Shown piece after piece: positions 7,699-17,600 of a stretch of DNA of 64,000 bases. Origin of the DNA: Algoriphagus locisalis (GTDB lineage Bacteria > Bacteroidota > Bacteroidia > Cytophagales > Cyclobacteriaceae); NCBI RefSeq assembly GCF_900116615.1, contig NZ_FPBF01000010.1:94763-158762 (forward strand). Reading direction: 5' to 3'. The position numbers and the translations under genes are program-made. Position 1 is the first letter of the stretch. Each line of letters opens with the position of its first letter. A model generated the notes under the pieces. It had not been told where the DNA came from, did no database searches, and was given only the letters and a program-made list of their open reading frames with translations.

Positions 7699-8352
7699 TT
7701 AATTTTTCTTTCTTGCCAAGTAAGATCCTATGTATCCAATTAGTCCGGCAATTACAAGTAGAGAACCAGAGTAGCTGTTTATCTTGTTAATTACCATAAG
7801 ATATGTCAAGGTCGCAATTGTGAGTAAAGCAAAAAAGAATAAAATAACAGCGGGTTTTGTCTGAAAGAAATCATTGTATTCAATTCCTTTACGTGAGTTC
7901 TTGTAAAAGTCACTTGTCGTTGAATCATGGGCAGTTTGATTTCTAATAAAATTCTTGAAATCCCATAGAAGGGCTTCGAAATCATCATTCTTGTTCCAAA
8001 CTCTACTCTTGTATAGTGTAATATTTCTGTTGGCTAGTTTTAGCTTAAAGGTTTTATCACCGCCAAAATTAAAATCGGAAAATGCTTTAATTTTATCGAT
8101 ATCTATCTTCTTTGTTCCTGATCGGAGGTATTTAAAAGTAATGGCATTGGTATCGAAAGTAATCTCAATTGGTCTCAGTCCGAATTTTCTAGCTAGAAAG
8201 TATGCAAATAAATTAGCTGTCACGAATAGAGCTATGAATTCTATTCCTTGTGTTTTGGAGAATAAAATTAGTGGTAGGATCCATCCAACTGACATCTGAA
8301 TTACAAGACACCAAAAACTATACACATGAATATTATAGGTTTTAGAATTCAT
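7699..8352 (-). CDS. Membrane protein with PH-like central domain, unknown function
   Basis: This encodes a 217-residue protein with two N-terminal transmembrane helices (about residues 10-30 and 35-55), a soluble beta-rich middle (EITFDTNAITFKYLRSGTKK, then KLKLANRNITLYKS), and two C-terminal helices (about 168-187 and 192-210). The layout resembles bacterial PH-like membrane proteins. It is one of several unrelated small genes in this patch, and its role is unknown. Confidence 0.6.
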   Translation of the reverse strand: MNSKTYNIHVYSFWCLVIQMSVGWILPLILFSKTQGIEFIALFVTANLFAYFLARKFGLRPIEITFDTNAITFKYLRSGTKKIDIDKIKAFSDFNFGGDKTFKLKLANRNITLYKSRVWNKNDDFEALLWDFKNFIRNQTAHDSTTSDFYKNSRKGIEYNDFFQTKPAVILFFFALLTIATLTYLMVINKINSYSGSLLVIAGLIGYIGSYLARKKN

Positions 8353-8390
8353 TTATTCAATTTGCTATAATAGCTCCAAAACGGCTTGAA

Positions 8391-8415
8391 TAAAGTGCGT
8401 TATCAACGCGCTTTA
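8391..8415. repeat. Hairpin at the junction of two orphan genes
   Basis: TAAAGTGCG and CGCGCTTTA form a 9-bp stem (one G·T pair) around TTATCAA, at the stop codon of the 8413-8790 gene. No T run follows on either strand. It resembles a recombination-site hairpin rather than a terminator. Confidence 0.4.
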
Positions 8416-8790
8416 CTTTTTGTTGACGTTAGTTGCTTCATTTATGTGATCCTTTAATTCTTCTTTGAGTCGATAGAAATATTGGAGTTTTTGATCAATC
8501 AAGGTCTTTTCTGAAACGGGTTCTCTGATTGATTTTGGAAGGTCAAAATTATCTGAGATCACCTCAATTGAAACTTTATCACCCTCCGATAGTTCACTAT
8601 TAGCCCAATCAGCATGCTGTCTAGTATCTGAATTTAATCCTCCTACCGAAAGATCCAGAACTTCAGCCTCGTCATCTTTTCTTCTAATCGAACTAACGAT
8701 GCATGTAACTACTGAATTTTCTTTTTCAAATCCAGCACGACAAATTTCTTGGCCATTAATGGAAACTTTTAATCCGAAAATTTCTTTCAT
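8413..8790 (-). CDS. Hypothetical cytoplasmic protein, 125 residues
   Basis: I use the ATG at 8790 (MKEIFGLKVSINGQ). The protein is soluble, with an N-terminal beta-rich part (CIVSSIRRKDDEAEVLDLSVGGL), an acidic middle, and a C-terminal coiled helix (LIDQKLQYFYRLKEELKDHI). I do not recognise the family. Small acidic proteins of this kind next to toxin-gene debris are sometimes immunity proteins, but nothing here proves it. Confidence 0.55.
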   Translation of the reverse strand: MKEIFGLKVSINGQEICRAGFEKENSVVTCIVSSIRRKDDEAEVLDLSVGGLNSDTRQHADWANSELSEGDKVSIEVISDNFDLPKSIREPVSEKTLIDQKLQYFYRLKEELKDHINEATNVNKK

Positions 8791-8895
8791 AATCACTTGT
8801 TTAATGCCAACACTTGCGGTTTCGAGCTCCCACTGCCCTATTTATTGTATCGTGTCGCTATCACCCACAAATCTTAGATAATTTCACTTTTACCA

Positions 8896-9049
8896 AATTA
8901 AGGATTTCGTCGATCCCACCAAGCTCACTTTGAATATTTTTATTGAAAATCGAAAGCTCAACTGCAGGGACAAAGCATATTTGACTATGCACCTGAATCC
9001 AATAGAGCAAAGGAATATGAAATGCTAGTCGAGGAAATTATCACCAAAC
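8896..9049. repeat. Imperfect direct repeat, copy 2
   Basis: This is the second copy of the element at 7479-7633. The shared reading frame (SIFDYAPESNRAKEYEMLVE) is conserved, then sequence similarity stops abruptly about 15 bases before the 3' end of the STM3941-type gene. Confidence 0.85.
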
Positions 9050-9063
9050 AAAACGTTATTAGC

Positions 9064-9618
9064 CTATGGATTTTTACCACCTGTTGTTGCTCTTCGTTTC
9101 TCAAGTTGTTGCAGAAGTAATTGTTCTAGTTCGTCAGAATCAATAGATAGAGACCTAGCCATTATTGTTAAAGGTGATCCGAGGGTTCTGTGGTTAGACC
9201 TCATCGTTCGCTTTGCCAATACGTTTGTTGTCCGATCAATATACTTTGCAGGTTTTCTTGTTTTGACAATAATGAGCTTTGTGTAGGAAATTTTCACTGT
9301 TCTAAAACCTGTTATGTCGTCCCACTCAATCAAACCAATTTCGAAGTTATTCGAATTGACCCATATACCTGCATCTGAGATTCTCAATCCAATCTTCGAG
9401 TCAACGAGTTTTCTCGTAATGAATAATAGGCAAACCCCGAAAAACATAAGGCTTGCTATCCCGGCAAGTCTGATAAGCGTTGGACTTGGGTATCGAAACG
9501 ATATGAAGGTGGACGGCTCATATGAGAATACAATCCCTAGCAGCACGAACATGAGTGCCCCAATAAAATAAAGAGTAATCTTAGTTTTACTTAGTGGGAT
9601 TTCTATCACTCCATTCAT
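9064..9618 (-). CDS. STM3941-family membrane protein
   Basis: I start at the ATG at 9618 (MNGVIEIPLSK), which matches how these proteins usually begin. The 184-residue product has two transmembrane helices near the N terminus (about residues 14-32 and 50-68) and a soluble C-terminal part (GIWVNSNNFEIGLIEWDDI) of PH-like character. The family has no established role. It is one of the unrelated genes in the orphan patch and is followed by repeat copy 2. Confidence 0.65.
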   Translation of the reverse strand: MNGVIEIPLSKTKITLYFIGALMFVLLGIVFSYEPSTFISFRYPSPTLIRLAGIASLMFFGVCLLFITRKLVDSKIGLRISDAGIWVNSNNFEIGLIEWDDITGFRTVKISYTKLIIVKTRKPAKYIDRTTNVLAKRTMRSNHRTLGSPLTIMARSLSIDSDELEQLLLQQLEKRRATTGGKNP

Positions 9619-9990
9619 GCATTTAGTATATGAAGCGTAGCCCGCCGATACAATGTTACAAGCAGTCATTCACAACCCTAATTATTTTTTTTTCCTCTCT
9701 TTCAAGTACTTAACAAAGTCCCAACCTGTCATCATTCTATTTTCTGCAGGTGTCCTTGTGGGGTTCATATCTGCAAATTCATTTTAATATAATCCTTCAC
9801 ATTCAACAGTTTTGTGATAGGCTAATACAATGTCGACAAAGTTGTTTTTGGTAAAGGAAAAGATGGAGCTTTCTATTTTGAATCAATTGTTTAATAATCT
9901 GATAATGAGAAGTGTATAGGCTGTTAGTGATTGTGCTTTTTATAGATTGCCTACCTGTTTCGAAGGTTTTATAAACGGGTTGATTTAGGT
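9619..9990. other. Gap between the orphan patch and the large operon
   Basis: Apart from the small fragment at 9682-9768, I see no gene, and no clear terminator for the kinase gene that ends at 9991. Confidence 0.3.
9682..9768 (-). pseudogene. Possible C-terminal gene fragment, 28 codons
   Basis: The frame reads MNPTRTPAENRMMTGWDFVK and then a basic tail ending in KERKKK. The amino-acid choice looks protein-like, and the frame is open for five codons upstream of the Met before a stop. It may be the end of a lost gene or a very small gene. I do not recognise the family. Confidence 0.25.
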
Positions 9991-10806
9991 TCAGAGATCA
10001 TCCAACTTTTTTCTGATATACTTCTCCGTCCAATCTTTTTCCTCCGTGGATACTTTGGTGAATAACCTTGTTGTCGCCACGGGTAGTAGCCAATCATGGA
10101 TCTGACTTGTAATGGTGTTAGTGAGCTTCATATACTCCTGAAGGTAAAATTTGGCAAACAGCTTTCGGTACCTGTTGTGCAGTTGAAAGTAGTGTGAAGA
10201 GGATTTAAGGATGGGGGCAGGAACGGGGTGCTCCTGTACCAGTAAAGCATGCGCTACATCAGCGATCGGGTTCCCCTGCAATGCTTCCTGCCAATCCAGA
10301 ATTATTGGGCCTTTTGCTGAAAAAATGATATTCTCTTGATGTAAATCGTTGTGGCAAAGCCTGTCGGAGTCCGGGAGGCCCCGGAATAGATTTAGTATTG
10401 TTTCAGTGATTTCCTTTCCCAAACGGCCCTGGCTAGTAAGGATCGTTTTTTCCATAAACTCCCGTTGGCTTGGAAAATCCGTCACCGGAATACTGTGCAG
10501 ATCTGCCTGCAGCCGGGCAAACTTTTGGGCGTATAGTTTGATTTTGTGCGGCGCTTTCCTGAGTATGTTGGTGATGGTTGGCCCTTTGATATGCTCCATC
10601 ACGATGCCTGCCCGGCCATCAACCAGGATGATGTCTTTTACTGCAGGTACTGGCAGACCATAAGCCATAGCTGCCTTGGTATTGTTAGTCTCTCGTTGCA
10701 CATGACGGCTGCTGGTCTCTTTTCTAAACAACTTCACCAAAGTGTCAGGGCCATACAAGTAAATTTCCGACTGTTCTCCAGCTGATATCAATTCACCGAG
10801 TATCAA
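9991..10806 (-). CDS. APH/choline-kinase-like phosphotransferase, last gene of the DUF6603-PKS operon
   Basis: This 271-residue protein has the aminoglycoside phosphotransferase/choline kinase fold: an N-terminal glycine-containing loop (ELISAGEQSEIYLYG), the catalytic HND motif (His152-Asn153-Asp154 with Asn159; LCHNDLHQENIIF), and the metal-binding Asp171 (ILDWQ). Such enzymes phosphorylate hydroxyl groups of small molecules. The start appears to be TTG, overlapping the preceding stop codon (TTGA); the next in-frame ATG, at residue 47, would cut into the N-lobe. Translational coupling to the dioxygenase and synthase suggests that it phosphorylates the operon's product or a precursor. Drug resistance is possible but less likely in this context. 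Confidence 0.82.
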   Translation of the reverse strand: MILGELISAGEQSEIYLYGPDTLVKLFRKETSSRHVQRETNNTKAAMAYGLPVPAVKDIILVDGRAGIVMEHIKGPTITNILRKAPHKIKLYAQKFARLQADLHSIPVTDFPSQREFMEKTILTSQGRLGKEITETILNLFRGLPDSDRLCHNDLHQENIIFSAKGPIILDWQEALQGNPIADVAHALLVQEHPVPAPILKSSSHYFQLHNRYRKLFAKFYLQEYMKLTNTITSQIHDWLLPVATTRLFTKVSTEEKDWTEKYIRKKLDDL

Positions 10807-11627
10807 TTCAGCTGGCGTTTAAGAGAAATTCGCTGAAAAGGCAAGTACAAAAACATGACTACCCGCACAACTTGGTAGATCATTTTCTTAATGTACCGCT
10901 TTCTGCTTCTTAGAAAATTATACTTTTGATAGAGCATTTGTACGGCTGCAGATGCCAATACATGTGCGCAGATCTCATTTTTTCGGTTTCTGAACTCCGG
11001 ACGCATCACGTCAAGGATCATGATATACCTCCTTTGTGAAGTGTGGTTCCAAGCGGTATGCGTTCTTGCGTCGCAAAAAGGGAGTGTTATTCCCTCTTCC
11101 CATTCTTTTATCTGGTTGTCAACCTGGAAGCCACAGTCCGGTAACCTGCCAGGTATGGAAAGCCCCATATGGCACCTGATCACCGCATCGGTATCACCCT
11201 GATGTGGGTTGATGTTGGATTGTGGTTCCAATATGCTTAATGATGCAGATGTACAGCCTGGCAAGGATTGTAGGATCTTCATGGTCTGTGGGCAACGGTT
11301 ACAGTTCCGGTGGTTTTTCATGTTCCAGAAGATCAGGCCCATAGTCTTCCACTTTTTTGGAGGAAAGGACATGGATTTGTTAATCTTATAAGGCTGTAGC
11401 CGGTCCGGATCTTCTTCAATCAGGCCAAGAAGCTCATCTCGGATGACCTTCCAGTTTGCCTCCAGGGTTTTCGTCCATGGCAGTTGCTCCCGCTCGTAAA
11501 AGGGAGGATGGTTTCCCTGGTATCTGCCGCCGAAAATACTGTACCAGGGTTCTGAATCCGGGTTTGTATGTAGTTCTTCTTCTTTGGAAGCGATTTCCTG
11601 GGTATCAATGTTCATTGGAAAATTCAT
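10803..11627 (-). CDS. Aspartyl/asparaginyl beta-hydroxylase-family Fe(II)/2-oxoglutarate dioxygenase
   Basis: This 274-residue protein has the AspH/LpxO-type double-stranded beta-helix core. The first iron ligands lie in NPHQGDTDAVIRCHMGL (His142), the second in ARTHTAWNHTSQRR (His190), and Arg200 is positioned to bind 2-oxoglutarate, followed by YIMILDVMRP. Family members hydroxylate Asp/Asn side chains or acyl chains (LpxO acts on lipid A myristate). Its start lies inside the PKS gene (23-nt overlap), so it is translationally coupled and is a likely tailoring enzyme that adds a hydroxyl to the acyl/polyketide product. The C-terminal ~40 residues are basic and hydrophobic, possibly membrane-associated. 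Confidence 0.85.
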   Translation of the reverse strand: MNFPMNIDTQEIASKEEELHTNPDSEPWYSIFGGRYQGNHPPFYEREQLPWTKTLEANWKVIRDELLGLIEEDPDRLQPYKINKSMSFPPKKWKTMGLIFWNMKNHRNCNRCPQTMKILQSLPGCTSASLSILEPQSNINPHQGDTDAVIRCHMGLSIPGRLPDCGFQVDNQIKEWEEGITLPFCDARTHTAWNHTSQRRYIMILDVMRPEFRNRKNEICAHVLASAAVQMLYQKYNFLRSRKRYIKKMIYQVVRVVMFLYLPFQRISLKRQLN

Positions 11628-14600
11628 TTAAAACTCTTTCAATTTCGTCAGACCAATAAGTACTAAGTTGCCCTTCTATCATGCCCACCAAAATTGTATG
11701 CTGCTCATTCACCAGATCATGCCCTCCTGGAATGTAGGAGATCTTGAAATCTTTAAGTGAGAAAAGCGCCCATTTCCTGATGTTTTCCGGGGATAGCAAT
11801 GGATCTGATTCACCGGCAATGACCATCACTGCTGCAGCTACCGCTTCACTACTGGGCTGATAGGTTTCCAGGATCTGAATATCCGCCCTCAGCAGGTCTG
11901 TTGTCCTCTCCAGGGCTAGTCTCCTTCCTTTGTTAGGGATGTTACCTTCGTATTTCTCCAGTACCGCATCAATAAATTCTGCCTGGGGCAACTCATGGAT
12001 GGCATTGCCCTTCCGGGTCCCCGGGGCATTGCTTCCAGAGAGAAACAAGTGGTCGGGGGTACGCTTGCCCGCTTTTTGCAGCGCTATATAGCACTCATAT
12101 GCCGTTAAAGCACCCAGGCTATGCCCAAAAAAGGCATAAGGCGCGTCTGGTGGATCAAATGCCTCAACCAGCGATGAGATTAGCTGAGCCATGGAAGTGC
12201 AGGGAGGTTCTTCCGCACGGTCATCCCGTCCCGGAGACTGTATGCCGATGAGCGTGATATCCGGATGGGTCGAATTTACCCATGATTGAAAGGCCAGTGG
12301 GCCGGAACCGGCATAGGGAAAACAATAGAGGGTAATAGCCGACTTTCCTTCCGATTCCTTCAGAACTTTAAACCAACTGCCGGCAGTGACCTCTTTATCA
12401 TCCTCAATGGCTGGAGTAACTTCTTCCAATACAGGTTTTTCTGCACCGGTCTCTTCTGTTTTTTGTGGATCATAGACTAGCTCAAACAGGTGGTCGGACA
12501 CCGCCTTGATGTGTGGATAGTTATAAGCCAAGGTGTTGGGCAGCTTGACCTTGAAATACTGTTCCAGCTTGGAAGCTAGTAAAATAGCCATGAGTGAATC
12601 CATTCCCAGAAAGTTAAACCGCTTGTCATCAGGGATTTCATCGATGGATTCAATCAGCATGACCGACCTTAGTTCTGTTCTAACCATCTCTTCGATGAGT
12701 TCTCTAGCCTTTTGAGGGGAAGATTGCAAGATATGGTAGAGGTGATCTCGGGAGGCCTCGGGAGCAGCGCTAATTGATATTTCGGCCACCTGTTCAAATA
12801 AAGAAGGCTGCAAAGTGAAGTCAATGAACGACCTGTATTTTTTCCAATTGATCCTGCTGATCAGGGACAATGGGCGCCCTGTACCCAGTTGCAGTTCCAT
12901 AGCATTTAGCGCTTCCTGGGGAGGCATAAGCGAAAATCCCATTTTATCCAACACCATACTTTCTTCCGGTTTGGCGCTCATGCCTACCTTATCCCACGGA
13001 CCCCAATCGATGGAAAGGGTTTTTTGGCCTGCTCCATAGCGGTATTGGCTCACCGCATCCATGAAGAAGTTTGCGGCGGTATAATGGCTGAGATTGACTG
13101 AACCCCATAATGCTGAAACCGAGGAGTAAAGGATAAAGCAATCCAGGTCATGTGACTTGCTGAGCTGATGAAGTGCCCAGGTACCGGCTACCTTGATATC
13201 AAGGGTATCAAAAAACTGCGATTCATCCAGCTCCATGATTTTGGAAAACCAGTTGACCCCGGCGGCATGCAGTATCCCTCGGATTGGTATGTCCCGTTCT
13301 TTGAGTGAAGTAAACAGTGCTTGCAATTTGGGGATGTCGCGCACATCCAAGCTGGCTATTTCTATAGTTGTACCTCGCTCTTCGAGTGTTTGTAATTGTT
13401 GCACCAATTCATGTTGAGCATGATCTGATCCTATTGAAGCCCATTCTGTCCTTGGGGGTATGGTTCTGCGGCTGATTAACACCACATGACGGGCACCTTT
13501 TTCCACCACCCACGAGGCGGTTTCCAAGCCTAGACCTCCCAAGCCACCGGTAATGATGAAAGCACCATCATTACGGAAGACAACAGGTTCTTTAAGTACC
13601 GGTTTGGCCGGGATTAATTGCTCCACATATTGTTGTCCCTGCCGGATGGCAATGCAATTTTCATTTTTAGGTAGAAGAATTTTACCCATAATCTGAGCGG
13701 CTTTTTCTTCGGGCTTGATTCCAGGCTCAAGATCGATCATCCCTCCACGCCATTCTGGATGTTCCAGATATAGGGTTTTTGCAAAACCCCATAGTGGTGC
13801 AGAAGATAAGTTGAGGGTAATACCTTCACTTGGGATAACCTGCTGTATGCCCTCAGTAACTATCCATAGCGGAGGAGTAATAACCACCCTTCTTAGCGCT
13901 TTTAGAAATGGGATAAAAACACCAAGTTCTTTTAGTACAGTTTCTTTGAGGTTATCCGTATCGAGTATTGCTCCGGTTTTTGAGGAGTTTTTGGGTAGGA
14001 ATACCACCTTCCATGCATCTATATTTGCTCTACTTTCACTGGTTACAATTCTGTTGAGTATATTAAAAATTGAAGTGGAATCCATGCCAAAGGAAATCAC
14101 TGCATCAGGCTTATGGCCGTTCTTCGCACCCACACCGACCCAGAATACCTGATGTCCCCTCTTTCTGATCTTATCCAGTAAAGCTTGTAGGGTAGGCGTA
14201 TCTTCTCCCAGGATAATCCATGAACTATTGGCCCTCAAATCCTCAATTTCATCGGGTAGGATCAGTTTTCCTTTTTTTACCCAGCTAAGATCATAATGGA
14301 TGTTTGAGTCTGTCTTCAGGTCATTGGCAGGAACCGCCTGTTTATACTCAGGATTGTAAATCGGGCCGGCAAATGCTGAAATGTTCTCGGCTTCAAGCCC
14401 TTTTACCCAATAGCGCTGCTGGTTAAATACTACTCCCGGAATTATTTCCGGATACTTTTTGCCATGAAGCAAAGCTTGCCAATGAACAGACCAGCCCTGC
14501 TGATACAGTTGCCCCACCGAATCAAAAAAGTGATACGATTCCGTACGGCCTGCTTTAGGCCTGCTTAAGGTTCTCAACAATACCAGGTCTGATCGGTTGA

Positions 14601-17600
14601 GGCATTCCCTGACTGCTAACAAGGTGCCTGCCCCGGGGCCTACCTCCAGGAAATAACGGATTTCTTCCCTGGCCAAAAGCCCGGCTGCTTTAGAAAACCG
14701 GACTGTATTGCGTAAGTGGTTTACCCAATGGTTTGCACTGGGGGCTTCCTCTATTTCATTGCCTGTGGTAGCCGAAATCCAACGTTTCACCGGACGTGAA
14801 AAGCTGAACTGTTCAACGTATTCACGGAAAGGTTCCAGAATAGCATCCAGCAGGTGGCAATGAAATGCTGCGTTTGTAGGCAGGGGGTGAAATTCAATAC
14901 CCTGATTGGAAAAGTGCTCCACTACCTTATCTACTTCTGCTGACTCACCTGCAATTACCGTTTTTCCAGGACTGTTTACTACCGCGACCTGTACTTTTTC
15001 CTTGTTGAGTATTTTTTCGATTTCTTCATAGCCAGTAAAAATGGTTACCATCTTTCCTTTGTCAGGCAGCGTTTCTATCAACTCAGAACGCTTCAGAAGG
15101 ATCTTCATTCCTGTTTCTGGCTCAAAACATCCCGAGAGACAGGCGGCGGCATATTCTCCCAAACTATGCCCCAACAATAGCTGTGGAATAACCCCGCATT
15201 CCTGCCAAAGTGTTCCCAGTGCATATTGAATGGCAAAAAGAATTGACTGCTGGTACTTATGCTGCCAAGGTTCATATTCATGTTGTTCGAATGCAAGTTG
15301 ACGGAAGGATAAGGAGGGATCTATATCCTCCATTGCTTTGGCACAGCGGTCAAAAGCATTCCGGAAGACGGGAAACTGATGGTAGAACTCCCTGCCCATT
15401 TGCATAAACTGTTCCCCCTGACCGGTAAACAGAAAGCATATTTTATGTTCTTCACCAGGGGGGATGCTTACCGGATCAGTAGTTTGAACAAATCTTTTAA
15501 GCTGGCTGCTGAGTTCCACTATATCCTGAGCCAGGAAACAGAGCCTGTATTTCAGATGCGATCTGCACGTGGCCTGCGTATAAGCAATGTCATTGAAGGA
15601 TAAACCAGGATTTGTTTCCAGCCATTCTATCCAATTCCGTGCTTGCTGGACAATTCCTCCCGCAGTATGGGCTGAAAGCGGGAAGGGGAGGGATGCTGAT
15701 TTTACTGTTGGTAATTCGCTTTTTTTAACCTCATCGTGGTTGGGGTGGGCATTCCCGGGTTCTTCTAAAATGACATGGGCTAGTGATCCTCCAAAACCAA
15801 AGGAACTAATGGCTCCTCTTCTTTTTTCATTTTCCGGGTTCCATTCCCGGGGTTGCATGGGGATCTCCAGCCGGGTATTTTCAAGGTGGATGCGTGGGTT
15901 TAGTGTATTGACATGGATTTGTGGTGGGATTTGCCGGTGTTTAAACATGAGCAATACCTTGATTACACCGGCTATGCCTGCTGCTGTTTCCAGATGCCCG
16001 ATATTGGCTTTTACCGATCCCACATAACAGGTATCTTTTGCGGTAGCTCCGTACACTAGTCCTAGCTGTTCCATTTCTACAGGGTCTCCGGTAGGTGTTC
16101 CGGTACCATGGGCCTCCAGGTAATTGATTTGCCTACCCTCAAGGCCGGCTTCATCCAGGGTTCGTGTGAGCAGCCTGTGTTGGGCAGCTCCGTTTGGATA
16201 GGTGATACCCATGCTGTGCCCGTCCTGACCAATGGAAGAACCTTTAATTACCGCCAGTATGCGATCCCCGTTTTTTATAGCCTCCGATTGCCTTTTAAGC
16301 ATGACCAGTCCGCAACCCTCTGAGCGGACATATCCGTCTGCTTCAGCATCAAATGTTTTGCACCTGCCTGTCGGAGACATCATTCCAAACTGTGAGAGTG
16401 TGATGGTGGTGCCGGGAGAAAGAATAGCATTAACGCCGCCAACTATTGCCTGTGCACAGTCACCTCTGTAAATGGCCTGTACACCCAAATGAAAAGCGGT
16501 AAGCGATGAAGAACAGGCTGTATCTACCGCCATGCTGGGGCCTTTCAGATCATAGAAATAGGACAGTCTGTTGGCCGCTACACTGTTGGAGTTACCCAAA
16601 CCTGAGTAGGCATTGAAGCCATTCATATCCGGGGTAAGCTTTATTTTCATGTACAGGTAGTCATTATTGGCTATGCCCACAAACACGCCCGTGTCGGAGT
16701 TGCGCAAGTCTTCTTTTTTCCAGCCGGTATTTTCCAGTAGCCTCCAGGAGGTCTCCAGCAACATCCGTTGCTGAGGGTCGATTTCAGGGGCTTCGTAAGA
16801 AGATATACCAAAAAGACCCGGGTCAAACTGGTCAATAGTATCAGTCAGGCCAGACCATTTGGTGTTCATCCGCCCAGGCGTGGCTGCTTTTCGGTCATAG
16901 AAAATATCGTTGTCCCACCTGCTTTTAGGTATTTCGGAGATGCCATCCACGCCTTGGATCAGTTGCTCCCAAAACGCTTCAGGACTGTTTACACCTCCCG
17001 GAAAACGGCAGGCCATCCCCACAACCACGACCGGGTCCAATTTGGGTAAAGCTGGTAGTAAGGGTGTTTTGGCTCCCGTGGAATAGCGCGTTTCCAATTT
17101 ACCGGTTTGATAAAGCTTTAGGCACATTTTCCTCGAGATCTTGTGATTGGAAGTTTTCGGAAGCATGCCTCGCGCGATCAGGTGAATGGCATCGGCTGTG
17201 ATGCCGTAGCACTCTGTTAAATTTGCCTGAATACGTTCGGTAATCTTGCTGTATTGGCTAGGTTGGGTGTGACGGTGTATTTCCTGAAAGACCAGCAGCC
17301 TTTCCCTGTCCGGTCCGATTTCTGCCAAGCAGGCGGTAAGGTCATTAATTTGTAGCTGGTCCTGCTTGTACCGGACTGCATACTCCAGGTCTTCGGCACT
17401 GTAATTGGCACCTCTTACAATTACAATTTCTTTTTTCCTCCCGGTAATATAAAGAAACCCGTCCTGGATAAAACCCAGATCCCCAGTGGCTATTATCGGT
17501 TCTTGCTTGCCGGAAATAGTATGGAGCTCAGCATTCAGGTATCCGGTTGAATTGTAGGGAGCCTCGAGTATAATCTCCCCTTCCTGTGTGTCAGGGAGCT

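Noticed and set aside
9991..10806. Aminoglycoside resistance determinant
   Set aside because: The kinase fold is clear, but the gene is coupled to a biosynthetic operon and has no resistance-gene context, so a specific resistance name is not justified.
13715..14152. 145-codon plus-strand frame inside the PKS gene
   Set aside because: It is antisense to the KS-AT-KR coding region, with composition explained by the opposite strand; no motif.
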